Of a stretch of DNA of 31,216 bases, positions 16,240 to 23,683 are shown piece after piece. The notes below the pieces were generated by a model that saw only the letters and a program-made list of their open reading frames with translations, did no database searches and was not told where the DNA came from. A program made the translations under genes and the position numbers. This DNA comes from Planctomycetia bacterium (GTDB lineage Bacteria > Planctomycetota > UBA1135 > GCA-002686595), in NCBI GenBank assembly GCA_005778045.1, contig SXKQ01000038.1, positions 1-31,216 on the forward strand. The letters are read 5' to 3'. Position 1 is the stretch's first letter. The number at the start of each line of letters is the position of its first letter.

Positions 16240-17429
16240 GCGCGCGCGAGCGGCTTCCGAGGAGCTTCTGGCTGCTCCTCGTCGGCATGTGGGTGAACCG
16301 CGTCGGCGGCTTCGTGCTGCCGTTCCTGTCGCTCTACCTGTCCGAGCGCGAGGGACTCGCGCCTCGGGACGTCTCGCTCGTGCTGGGCGCATGGGGCGCG
16401 GGCACCATGCTCTCCGCGCTCGTCGGCGGGGCCCTCGCCGATCGCCTCGGCCGCAAGCCGACGATGATGCTGAGCCTCTGCGGCGGCGCGATCGCATTGG
16501 CGGCACTGGGCAACGCGCACGGCTCGCTCGGGCTCTCGAGCGCGGCCCTCGCACTCGGCGCGCTCGGCGAGCTCTACCGACCAGCCGTGGCCGCCGCGGT
16601 CGCGGATCTCGTACCCGAAGCGGGGCGCGCACGCGCCTACAGCTACCTGAACTGGACCTTCAACCTCGCTTTCGCCGCGAGTCCCCTGCTCGCGAGCTGG
16701 ATCGTCGAGCGACACGGCTGGAACTGGCTCTTCCTCGGCGATGCCGCCACGATGCTGCTGGCGGCGCTCGTGATCCTGCGCGGCGTGCCGGAGACCCGAC
16801 CGCCGCCCGAGCGCATGCGCGCGACTCGCGCGGACTGGCTTGCGCCCGCCCGCGACGCACGCATGGCATGGATGCTCATCGCCGCGCTCGGCATCGGCCT
16901 CGTGATCGTGCAGAGCTTCTCGAGCCTCGGTCCAATGGTGCGAGCCGATGGTCTCGATCCTCGAAAGCTCGGCCTTCTGTTCGCGGCCAATGGGGCCCTG
17001 ATCGCCCTGCTGCAGCCGCTCGCCGTGCCGCGCCTTGCGCGCTGGCCTCTCGCGCGCGTCCTGCCGCTCGCAAGCCTGCTCTTCGCCCTCGGTTTCTCGG
17101 GGCATGCTCTGGCCGCAAGCTTCTCGGGACACCTCGCCTGCGTGGTCGCGTGGACACTGGGTGAGATCGCGCTATTCCCCCTCTGCAATGCCCATGTCGC
17201 AGGCCTGGCGCCGCCCGAGTTGCGCGGTCGCTATCAGGGGACTTACTGGTTTGCATGGTCGTGCGCCAACCTTGTGGGTCCGCTCCTCGGCCTCGGGCTG
17301 CTGGAGCGTGGAGGAAGGCCATTCTGGGCACTCCTGCCGCTCGCTCTGGCTGCGCTCGTGCCGCTCGCCCTGATGCGCGCCACGAGACCGCCGAAACCTG
17401 CCCCGGGCTCGGGACTCCGCTCCCCCTGA
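16236..17429 (+). CDS. MFS transporter
   Basis: A 397-residue major facilitator superfamily protein with about 12 hydrophobic helices. Motif A is GALADRLGRKP at 65-75, between the second and third helices. The first helices (SFWLLLVGMWVNRVGGFVLPFLSLYL) and the block ELYRPAVAAAVADLVPEAGRARAYSYLNWTFNLAFAASPL resemble drug/metabolite exporters of the family. A central loop at about 180-205 is charged. It starts at GTG in a GTGA overlap with the cytochrome stop and is the last gene of the operon. Because it is co-expressed with exported sugar-type oxidoreductases, import of a product or export of a substrate is plausible; the direction cannot be read from sequence. Confidence 0.85.
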   Translation: MSARERLPRSFWLLLVGMWVNRVGGFVLPFLSLYLSEREGLAPRDVSLVLGAWGAGTMLSALVGGALADRLGRKPTMMLSLCGGAIALAALGNAHGSLGLSSAALALGALGELYRPAVAAAVADLVPEAGRARAYSYLNWTFNLAFAASPLLASWIVERHGWNWLFLGDAATMLLAALVILRGVPETRPPPERMRATRADWLAPARDARMAWMLIAALGIGLVIVQSFSSLGPMVRADGLDPRKLGLLFAANGALIALLQPLAVPRLARWPLARVLPLASLLFALGFSGHALAASFSGHLACVVAWTLGEIALFPLCNAHVAGLAPPELRGRYQGTYWFAWSCANLVGPLLGLGLLERGGRPFWALLPLALAALVPLALMRATRPPKPAPGSGLRSP

Positions 17430-17433
17430 CCCG

Positions 17434-17439
17434 TAGACT
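17434..17439 (+). promoter_or_regulatory. -10-like TAGACT before the beta-barrel candidate
   Basis: TAGACT lies 26 nt before the ATG at 17466, with the Shine-Dalgarno GGGAGG at 17454-17459 (6 nt spacing) between them. It is the same hexamer as at 11912-11917. No -35 is clear. Confidence 0.35.
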
Positions 17440-17465
17440 CCTGCGCCGTACCCGGGAGGCCCACC

Positions 17466-18095
17466 ATGTTCTTCGCCCCTGCTCCGCTGTTCCTATCGCT
17501 CGCCACGAACTCCGTGCCGCTTCCCACGCCGAGCGCCGAGCCCATCGCGCTCGCGGCGCGCTTCGCGGCCGCTGCGCCGCAGGAGCGCCGCTATGGTTAC
17601 AAGTGGAATCCGAGCTGGGTCGTGTCCGTCGGCGCGTACCAGAGCGAGAGCGACTTCGACACGTTCCTCGTGGGACCGAGCGACGTGGATCAGGACCTCG
17701 GCTACGCGGCCGACGTCGTGATCTACAACTGGGAGGGCGAGCGCGGCATGGGGCTCGAGTTCGGCCTCGCGCGCAACTCCTCGACCGTGTCGTCCACCGG
17801 AGTCGGCACGAACTACGACGTCGACAGCTACCGCCTCTCCGTGGGATTACGCATCGCGGACCGTGGGCCCGACGACCCGATCTGGATTCCGTTTGCGCGC
17901 GTCGGAGGAACCTACCAGCACGACGAGAGCTCGGGCCCGGGCGACGCCGATGGCTTCGGCTGGTATCTGGGCGGCGGCGTCGACTTCCGACTGGGGTCGA
18001 ACTTCGCGCTCACGCCGAGCGTGCTGTACGGCGAGAACCAAGCCAACAACACGACCGAGTGGCAGTTCGGCCTGCTCGGTACCTTGGCCTTCTAG
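17466..18095 (+). CDS. Small outer-membrane beta-barrel candidate
   Basis: A 209-residue protein with a leader-like N-terminus (MFFAPAPLFLSLATNSVPLP) and then amphipathic strands separated by acidic turns: WVVSVGAYQSESDF, LGYAADVVIYNWEG, MGLEFGLARNSST, SYRLSVGLRIA, WIPFARVGGTYQHD, WYLGGGVDFRLGSNFALTPSVLYG and WQFGLLGTLAF. The last residue is Phe in an aromatic-rich final strand, the signal used by outer-membrane barrel insertion. The length and strand count fit a small 8-stranded barrel like OmpX/OmpW-type proteins; no close family was recognised. A strong GGGAGG precedes the ATG. It lies 36 bp after the MFS stop and may be partly co-transcribed with that operon. Confidence 0.65.
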   Translation: MFFAPAPLFLSLATNSVPLPTPSAEPIALAARFAAAAPQERRYGYKWNPSWVVSVGAYQSESDFDTFLVGPSDVDQDLGYAADVVIYNWEGERGMGLEFGLARNSSTVSSTGVGTNYDVDSYRLSVGLRIADRGPDDPIWIPFARVGGTYQHDESSGPGDADGFGWYLGGGVDFRLGSNFALTPSVLYGENQANNTTEWQFGLLGTLAF

Positions 18096-18104
18096 CGCTC
18101 CCCG

Positions 18105-19766
18105 ATGGCCGCGACGGCGCAGCGCGGCGGTTGGCCCCGCCCGACCGCGATCGAATGGCTGTGCCTCGCGGCCAGCCTATTCCTGTCGCTGCAATACGCG
18201 TGGCTGCTCGATGACGCATTCGTCTACTTTCGCTACGTCGACAATCTGGTCCACCTCGGTCGCGGACTGGTCTTCAACGAAGGCGAGTATGTCGAGGGCT
18301 ACTCGAGCCCGCTGTGGTGCGTGACGCTCGTTCCATTGCGCGCGCTGGGGCTCGACTGGTGGACCATCACGCGACTCCTCGCGCTCGGCTGTGCCGCACT
18401 CACATGGTGGATGCTCGTGCTGCTCGCGCGCCGCACTGCGCCCGCGGGAGTTCCGATCGTCAACCTTCCGCTTGCCTACCTCGCCTTCCACTACGCCACG
18501 CAGACTTACTTCACCAGCGGTGTGGAGGCGCCCATGGTGCAGCTCATCGCCGTGGCGTTCGCGCTGTTCGTGCTCGCACCCGACGTGCGCCTGGCGCGGT
18601 GGCTCGTCGGCCTCGCGCCCATGGTGCGTCATGAGCTGGCCTTGCCCGTGGGACTGGCGATCGCCTGGCTGTGGTGGCGCGAGCGACGCATGCCTTGGAC
18701 GCCCGTGTTCGTCGCGGGCACGAGCCTCGGCGGCTGGCTCGCCTTTCGCGTCGTGTACTACGCCGACTTCCTGCCCAATACCTTCTACCTGAAGGACGAG
18801 GTCAACTGGGAGCGTGGCTTCACCTACCTCCACGACACGTTCTCGACCTACGGCACGTATTGGCTCGTCGCCGCCTTCGCGCTGCTCGCGCTGTCCCTGC
18901 GACGAGAACGCGGCCTGCAGCTCGGCGCGCGCGCCCTGCTGACCTTGAGCGCGCTCGCGGTGTGCGCCTACGTGGCGAAGATCGGCGGCGATCCGCGTCA
19001 CTATCGCTACCTCGCGTTCCCATCCGTCGTGCTCGCGTGCAGCTGGAGCGGTCTGCTGGAGCACGCTCTCTCTCGCTGGCCCGAGCACTTGCGTCGCAAC
19101 GGAGCGCGACTCGCTGCGGCGGCAACCGCCGTCGGCACGTTCCTCCTCTACCCGGCGCAGCTCTCCAGCCATCCGATCGGACGCGACGCGGCGCACACGA
19201 AGATCGACGAAATCAACGATGCGCAGTACCACCGACTGAAGAGCGATCTCGCCTATTCCCCGTGGGTGCTCGCGCCGGAGATCGAGCAGCTTGACGACGC
19301 ACAGCTCGACCTCGCCTACGGAGAGAGTCCCCTCCTGCCGCAGGGTCCGGTCGACATCCGCGACGAGTACGCGCGCTGGCTCGCATCGGATGAGACTCCC
19401 GCGAGCTACCCGCTCACCACCATCGGCTGGTGCGCGACCTCGTGGCGCATGTTCACCCACACGTTCGTGCACTGGGACGGGCTCACCGACCCCATCCTCG
19501 CTCGCACCAGCGCGACGTCATGGCGAGCCGCGCACAAGAAGGACCTGCACCCGCTCGGTGTGGACCTCGCCCGCCTGCGCGAAGAGTTCGGCTCCACACC
19601 CGACGCCTTCCGCCGCGCGGTCGAGGCGGGCAAAGCCCCGTCGTGGGTGGCGAGCAACCTTGCGTCGATCGAAGTGATCGCCGCCAAGGCCTTCAATCGC
19701 CATGAAGTCGGCCCGAACCTCAAGCTCGCGTTCGCGCGCGTTCCGCGTATCGACCCGACGCGTTGA
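18105..19766 (+). CDS. AftB-like GT-C membrane glycosyltransferase
   Basis: A 553-residue multi-pass protein. The N-terminal pattern LLDDAFVYFRYVDNLVHLGRG (34-54) followed by LVFNEGEYVEGYSSPLW (55-71) matches the lipid-linked sugar transferases of the AftB/GT-C group, with D36-D37 in the first outside loop as the expected catalytic pair. About nine hydrophobic segments follow (up to about residue 350). The remaining 200 residues are soluble and contain GWCATSWRMFTHTFVHWDG. AftB itself adds arabinofuranose in mycobacteria, but this broader family appears in many bacteria with other sugars, so the substrate is not claimed. The ATG lies 10 bp after the barrel gene, and no separate promoter was seen. 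The convergent fragment begins 7 bp after its stop. Confidence 0.75.
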   Translation: MAATAQRGGWPRPTAIEWLCLAASLFLSLQYAWLLDDAFVYFRYVDNLVHLGRGLVFNEGEYVEGYSSPLWCVTLVPLRALGLDWWTITRLLALGCAALTWWMLVLLARRTAPAGVPIVNLPLAYLAFHYATQTYFTSGVEAPMVQLIAVAFALFVLAPDVRLARWLVGLAPMVRHELALPVGLAIAWLWWRERRMPWTPVFVAGTSLGGWLAFRVVYYADFLPNTFYLKDEVNWERGFTYLHDTFSTYGTYWLVAAFALLALSLRRERGLQLGARALLTLSALAVCAYVAKIGGDPRHYRYLAFPSVVLACSWSGLLEHALSRWPEHLRRNGARLAAAATAVGTFLLYPAQLSSHPIGRDAAHTKIDEINDAQYHRLKSDLAYSPWVLAPEIEQLDDAQLDLAYGESPLLPQGPVDIRDEYARWLASDETPASYPLTTIGWCATSWRMFTHTFVHWDGLTDPILARTSATSWRAAHKKDLHPLGVDLARLREEFGSTPDAFRRAVEAGKAPSWVASNLASIEVIAAKAFNRHEVGPNLKLAFARVPRIDPTR

Positions 19767-19773
19767 GGGCGGG

Positions 19774-20010
19774 CTACGGAACCTCCACGGACACGAACCT
19801 GCCTGTGAAGTACGGCGAGTAGTCGGGGTGGTACGTCTTCCGCTTCGCGTGCTGGCCACAAACGCGCCGCGCCACCTCCGCCGCGAGTTCCACGCCGCGG
19901 TCGATGTGGCTCTGCGTGTACACGCGGTGCGGGATCCCCCCCAAGATCCGCGGTCCTGTCCGCCGGCGCCATGCGCCGCGCGCACTCCGAAGCTGCGCCT
20001 CTCGTCGCAC
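19774..20010 (-). pseudogene. C-terminal remnant of a tryptophanase/tyrosine phenol-lyase-type enzyme
   Basis: A 78-residue open frame. Its last 54 residues (19774-19935) read IPHRVYTQSHIDRGVELAAE and end YHPDYSPYFTGRFVSVEVP. This resembles the extreme C-terminus of PLP-dependent beta-eliminating lyases (IPRRxYTxxHxD then an FTARF end). The PLP-binding lysine domain and the roughly 400 residues that should precede it are absent: bases 20011-20032 separate it from the next gene and show no match in any frame. It therefore looks like a decayed or deletion-truncated gene. The match is judged by eye, not by a search; a small independent gene is possible. Confidence 0.5.
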
Positions 20011-20032
20011 GAGAGAGAGCTCGCATGCACGC

Positions 20033-20446
20033 TCAGCGAGCCCAGTTCGCGAGCTGCTCCGCCAGCCGCCGGCCCACCTCGGTCTCGACCTCGATCACCT
20101 CGCTCGCGCCCACCGCGCGCAGGATGCGCGCCTGTCGCTGGTCGCGCGCACGCGCGATTACGCGCGCGATGCCGACCTCCTTCAGGGCTGCGACCGCGAG
20201 CACCGCCGACTCGAAATCCTCGCCGACGGCGACCACGGCCGCTGAACACGCGGCCGCGTCAATCGAGCGCAGGGCATCCACGTCCGTGGCGTCGAGCTCA
20301 ACCGCGTAGGCGAGCTTTTCCTTCACGGCTTCGATCGACTCCATGCGCAAGTCGACCGCGATGACCGGACAACCGCGCTCCGCCAATCCGAGGGCGAGCG
20401 CAGAACCGAAGCGACCGAGACCGACGACGAGAGTGCGCGGAGCCAT
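20033..20446 (-). CDS. Short KtrA/TrkA-type potassium channel regulator (RCK-N only)
   Basis: A 137-residue cytoplasmic nucleotide-binding subunit for a Ktr/Trk potassium uptake system. It has a Rossmann fold with TLVVGLGRFGSALALGLAERG (5-25), the acidic strand-end VIAVDL (28-33), and later blocks YAVELDATDVDALRSID, AAVVAVGEDFESAVLAVAALKE and VIARARDQRQARILRAVGASEVIEVETEVGRRLAEQL. The last block is the linker that normally leads to the RCK-C domain of about 80 residues, which is missing: the protein stops right after it. KtrA proteins are usually about 220 residues. It lies 9 bp after the channel gene and is read with it. Either it works as a one-domain ring subunit or the locus has been truncated; the downstream fragment supports truncation. 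Confidence 0.82.
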   Translation of the reverse strand: MAPRTLVVGLGRFGSALALGLAERGCPVIAVDLRMESIEAVKEKLAYAVELDATDVDALRSIDAAACSAAVVAVGEDFESAVLAVAALKEVGIARVIARARDQRQARILRAVGASEVIEVETEVGRRLAEQLANWAR

Positions 20447-20452
20447 GGGAGC

Positions 20453-20458
20453 AACCTA
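20453..20458 (-). promoter_or_regulatory. -10-like box TAGGTT before the KtrA-like gene
   Basis: TAGGTT on the minus strand ends 6 nt before the ATG at 20446. Its first three bases are also the TAG stop of the channel gene, so the match may be coincidental. Confidence 0.2.
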
Positions 20459-22318
20459 CCAGATGGGGAGATCGGCTGTGGGGAGCCGGAAGCGCTCGCG
20501 GGACTGCACCGAGCCGACCGCCAGAGCGGTAGCCATGAAACCCGTCCGTCCCACGAACATGGCGACGACGAGAATGAGCCGTCCCGCGTTGGAAAGCTCC
20601 GCGGTGATGCCCGTCGAGAGTCCGACCGTGCCCAGAGCCGAGAACGCCTCGAATGCGAGCTTGAGGAACGGCAGCTCCTCGGTGAGCGTGAGCGCGAAGA
20701 GCACCACGCCGAGCGCGACCAGTCCGAGGGTCGCCACCGCGGACGCGCGGCGGACTGTCTCCGGTGCGAGTCTCCGGCCGCTGAGTCTGGGCTCGTGCCC
20801 GCGCATCTCCCCGATGAAGGTCGCAAACAGGGTCGCGGCCGCAGTCGTCTTGATGCCGCCCGCCGTCGAGCTCGGGCTGCCGCCGATGAACATGAGCCCC
20901 ATGGTCGCGAGCAGCGCGGGCGCGCCGAAGGCGCCGAAGTCGAGGGTGTTGAACCCGGCGGTGCGCGTGGTGACCGAGCTGAACAGCGCCGCCATCGCGC
21001 GCTCGGCGATCGTCAGTTCGCCCATCGACCGGTTCCACTCGAGCGCGAGGAAAAACAGCGCACCCGCGACGATGAGGAACCCGGTCGACTTGAGCACCAC
21101 GCGGGAGGCGTAGTCGTAAGGTCGCTCCGCGACTCGCCCACCGCGGAACAGCGCCGTGAGGCGCTCGCGCGAGCGTTGAGCTAGCGCGCGGTACACGGGA
21201 AAACCGAGCCCACCGAGGACGATCAGCGCCATCAGCACGAGCTGGACGCCGAAGCTCCCGGTGAAGTCCATCAAGTTGCGCGGGAACAGCGCGAAACCGG
21301 CGTTGCAGAAGGCAGACACCGAGTGGAACAGCGCGAACCATGCGACCGAGTGGCCCTCGAGCCGCGGATCGTCGCGCCACAGGAAGTACAGCAGGACCGC
21401 GCCGACGAGCTCGATCAGCAGGGTCGTCGTGATGATCGTGCGCACCAGCGCGCGCAAGTCCGCGAGATGGCCCACGTCCAACATCGACGCATAGCGCACC
21501 TGCGCCATCAGCGACCCGTCCCGGATCAACGCCACGGACGCGGCTCCGAGGGTCATGATGCCGATGCCACCGAACTGAATGGAGAGCAGCAGCACGAACT
21601 CGCCGAAGGCCGTGTAGTGAGTGCCGATATCGAACACGCTGAGGCCTGTCACGCACACGGCGCTCGTGGCAGTGAAGAACTCGTCCACGACGCTGATCTT
21701 GTCGACGTCGTACACGGACCACGGCAGGGAGAGCAGGATCGTGCTGACCAGAATCATCAACGCGAAGCTCGTCGCGAGCAGCAAGTGCGGTCGGCGGCCG
21801 AGCCTCGACAGCAGGCTCGCTGTGAGCCGAGCCCGCCACTGGCTGGCGAGCGCCAGCAGCGACAGTGTGAGGAAAAAGCCGTCGTACACGCGCACCGCGT
21901 GGGCGTGCTGCGCGGAGTCCATGGATGAGGTGAGCTGGTCAGGAAGTAACGAGAGTCGAGCGAACAGCACGAGCAACCCGGCACACAGGAGCGACACCTC
22001 GAGCTGCAGCAGCCCGGAGCGGAGCCGCAATCGTTCCCGCAGGCCGATCTCGCCTGCAATCCAGAGCAGCATCCCGAGCTGCCCCGTAGCGGCAAGTACG
22101 GCTCCCGTTGCCGAAGGCGCCACCATGTCCCCAACGATGGCCGCGGATGTGACGAGAGCCGCGATCACGGACTCGACCGATGTAGCTGGGCGCGAAGCCA
22201 AGGCCGGGGCAGTCTGCGACAGGGCCGGTACCAATGCCAGCCCCGCGGCCGGACGGCTGCCCTCAGAGCTCGTCCGACGCGAGCCAGAGCACCGGAATCG
22301 TTCGTTCGAGGAGCTCAT
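20456..22318 (-). CDS. TrkH/KtrB-type potassium channel subunit
   Basis: A 620-residue membrane protein of the SKT family, which imports K+ (or Na+/K+). All four pore loops are visible: SAVCVTG at 219-225, HSVSAFCNAGF at 332-342, VTTRTAGFN at 449-457 and ALGTVGLSTG at 561-570; each has the filter Gly that marks the family. The segment SSTAGGIKTT at 484-492 is the intramembrane hinge region. The N-terminus before the first channel helix (about 1-180) is longer than in the typical 450-residue KtrB and contains extra hydrophobic helices. The ATG at 22318 overlaps the upstream stop by 56 bp; later in-frame GTG or TTG codons are alternative starts. The next gene is a KtrA-like regulator, so the two form an uptake complex. 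Confidence 0.85.
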   Translation of the reverse strand: MSSSNERFRCSGSRRTSSEGSRPAAGLALVPALSQTAPALASRPATSVESVIAALVTSAAIVGDMVAPSATGAVLAATGQLGMLLWIAGEIGLRERLRLRSGLLQLEVSLLCAGLLVLFARLSLLPDQLTSSMDSAQHAHAVRVYDGFFLTLSLLALASQWRARLTASLLSRLGRRPHLLLATSFALMILVSTILLSLPWSVYDVDKISVVDEFFTATSAVCVTGLSVFDIGTHYTAFGEFVLLLSIQFGGIGIMTLGAASVALIRDGSLMAQVRYASMLDVGHLADLRALVRTIITTTLLIELVGAVLLYFLWRDDPRLEGHSVAWFALFHSVSAFCNAGFALFPRNLMDFTGSFGVQLVLMALIVLGGLGFPVYRALAQRSRERLTALFRGGRVAERPYDYASRVVLKSTGFLIVAGALFFLALEWNRSMGELTIAERAMAALFSSVTTRTAGFNTLDFGAFGAPALLATMGLMFIGGSPSSTAGGIKTTAAATLFATFIGEMRGHEPRLSGRRLAPETVRRASAVATLGLVALGVVLFALTLTEELPFLKLAFEAFSALGTVGLSTGITAELSNAGRLILVVAMFVGRTGFMATALAVGSVQSRERFRLPTADLPIW

Positions 22319-23549
22319 CCGAGGCTTCGACGGAAACCTCCAGCCAGTCCTCGGGTTCGAGTCCGCTGCGGTGCGCTGCGATGCGCCAGCGGCCCGGCGC
22401 GAGCCCGCACACCAATTGGCGTCCCTCCCGCGGGATGATCTGGAGCAGCGCGGCCTCGTCGCCGAGCCGGAGGGTCACGACCGCGCGCACCTCAGGCTCG
22501 GCAAGCGCCGCCGCGGGCAGCTCGAGATTCACACGCAGCGCGGCTGCCGGCAGTACGACATCCTGCGCAACGGCCTCCGCTCGCAGTTCGAGTCGCGCGA
22601 CTTCGACGGTGCCATCGACCGCAAGTGCCTGCACGCTCCAGCTCCCGCTGCGAAGGCCGTGCGCGATGCGCCCGGACTGATCGCTTCGCAGGCGCTCGAC
22701 CCAGCCGCGCCGCGTCTCCACGGCGAGCAGCTCGAGTTCCTCGTCGAGCACCCGTCCCGACCGCAGACGCACCAGCCCGCTCCATGCCACCAGCGCGTCC
22801 GCCATTCCGAGCTCGAGCTCGGCGCATTCGCCCTCTTCCAGCTCCGCGCTCGCGCTGCAGAGATCGCTCGCTCCCGGCTGCGCCACCGCCTCGGCGACGG
22901 TCACCCGTCCCCGCACCAGTCCCGCGCAGGAGAAGCGTCCCATGCCATCGGTCCGCAGCTCCCGTCGGACCGGCCCATCGGCTGTGTCCTGCAGCACGTG
23001 CAAGGCGGCGTCGGGCCAGGGCATCCCGTTGCAATCGAAGGCCTGCCCGATGACCGACGAGCTGCCGAAATCGAACTCGACCCGCCCGGGGCCACTGCTT
23101 TCCCACTCGCGCACCGCAAGGGTCCCATCCGGAGCCGCGACGCGCAGCGTGTGCCAGCCATCTGATCGCACGTCGAGACGCACGAGCCCGTCACGGTCCG
23201 TCCGGCCGCGCACATCGATCAAGCCCGTGATGTCGAGCAGCTCGGTCGTAACGCCCGAGAGTGGCTCGCCGCCGAGGAGTACGCGCACCTCGAGCAGCCC
23301 GGCCGCTATCGGCGCCGTCGCAGCCTCGCCAACTGGGCTCGCTACATCGGTCACGGCCGCTGCCGGCACCGACAACGCCTCGAGCTCCGCCTCGCTCTCG
23401 ACGACCACGACGCGCACCGTGCGGTTCTCGAGTACAGCGCCCTCGGCCCGATGCAGCTCCATCCACCGCACCACGCCCGCGAGCGACACCACCGCCGCCG
23501 CCGTGCTCACCAGAAGCAAAGCCTGCAACTGTCGGTTGGTCGCCTTCAC
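22263..23549 (-). CDS. Membrane-anchored beta-sandwich (carboxypeptidase regulatory-like) protein
   Basis: A 428-residue protein with an N-terminal signal anchor (LQALLLVSTAAAVVSLAGVVRW, about 8-29). The rest is beta-rich and has at least three units resembling carboxypeptidase-regulatory-like or Ig-like prealbumin domains: LEVRVLLGGEPLSGVTTELL..GRTDRDGLVRLDVRSDGWHTLRV, VIGQAFDCNGMPWPDAALHVL..RTDGMGRFSCAGLVRG, and a later one around VRLRSGRVLDEELELLAVET. These modules usually stabilise or bind ligands in exported proteins. No enzyme motif was found. It starts at GTG 23549 and no strong ribosome site precedes it. The divergent 134-bp gap to the sulfatase gene contains a 10-bp palindrome CGGGTACCCG at 23617-23626. 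Confidence 0.7.
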   Translation of the reverse strand: MKATNRQLQALLLVSTAAAVVSLAGVVRWMELHRAEGAVLENRTVRVVVVESEAELEALSVPAAAVTDVASPVGEAATAPIAAGLLEVRVLLGGEPLSGVTTELLDITGLIDVRGRTDRDGLVRLDVRSDGWHTLRVAAPDGTLAVREWESSGPGRVEFDFGSSSVIGQAFDCNGMPWPDAALHVLQDTADGPVRRELRTDGMGRFSCAGLVRGRVTVAEAVAQPGASDLCSASAELEEGECAELELGMADALVAWSGLVRLRSGRVLDEELELLAVETRRGWVERLRSDQSGRIAHGLRSGSWSVQALAVDGTVEVARLELRAEAVAQDVVLPAAALRVNLELPAAALAEPEVRAVVTLRLGDEAALLQIIPREGRQLVCGLAPGRWRIAAHRSGLEPEDWLEVSVEASDELLERTIPVLWLASDEL

Positions 23550-23683
23550 GAAGGCGGAGTCGTCCCCGCGCCCGCGCCAACCTGAGTTTTCCTTCCGCTT
23601 TCCGCAGTCGGAATCCCGGGTACCCGACAGTCCTTCTCACCGCCCCCTCGACGGCATGCGCTCGGCGTGGCACCGTCGGGGCC

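Noticed and set aside
19931..20032. Frameshift in a C-run joining the KtrA-like and lyase-like frames into one gene
   Set aside because: The three minus-strand frames upstream of 19935 contain neither an RCK-C domain nor more of the lyase, so a single base error would not restore a gene.
23617..23626. Palindrome CGGGTACCCG as an operator
   Set aside because: It is a single 10-bp palindrome in GC-rich DNA with no second copy or regulator nearby; chance is a sufficient explanation.
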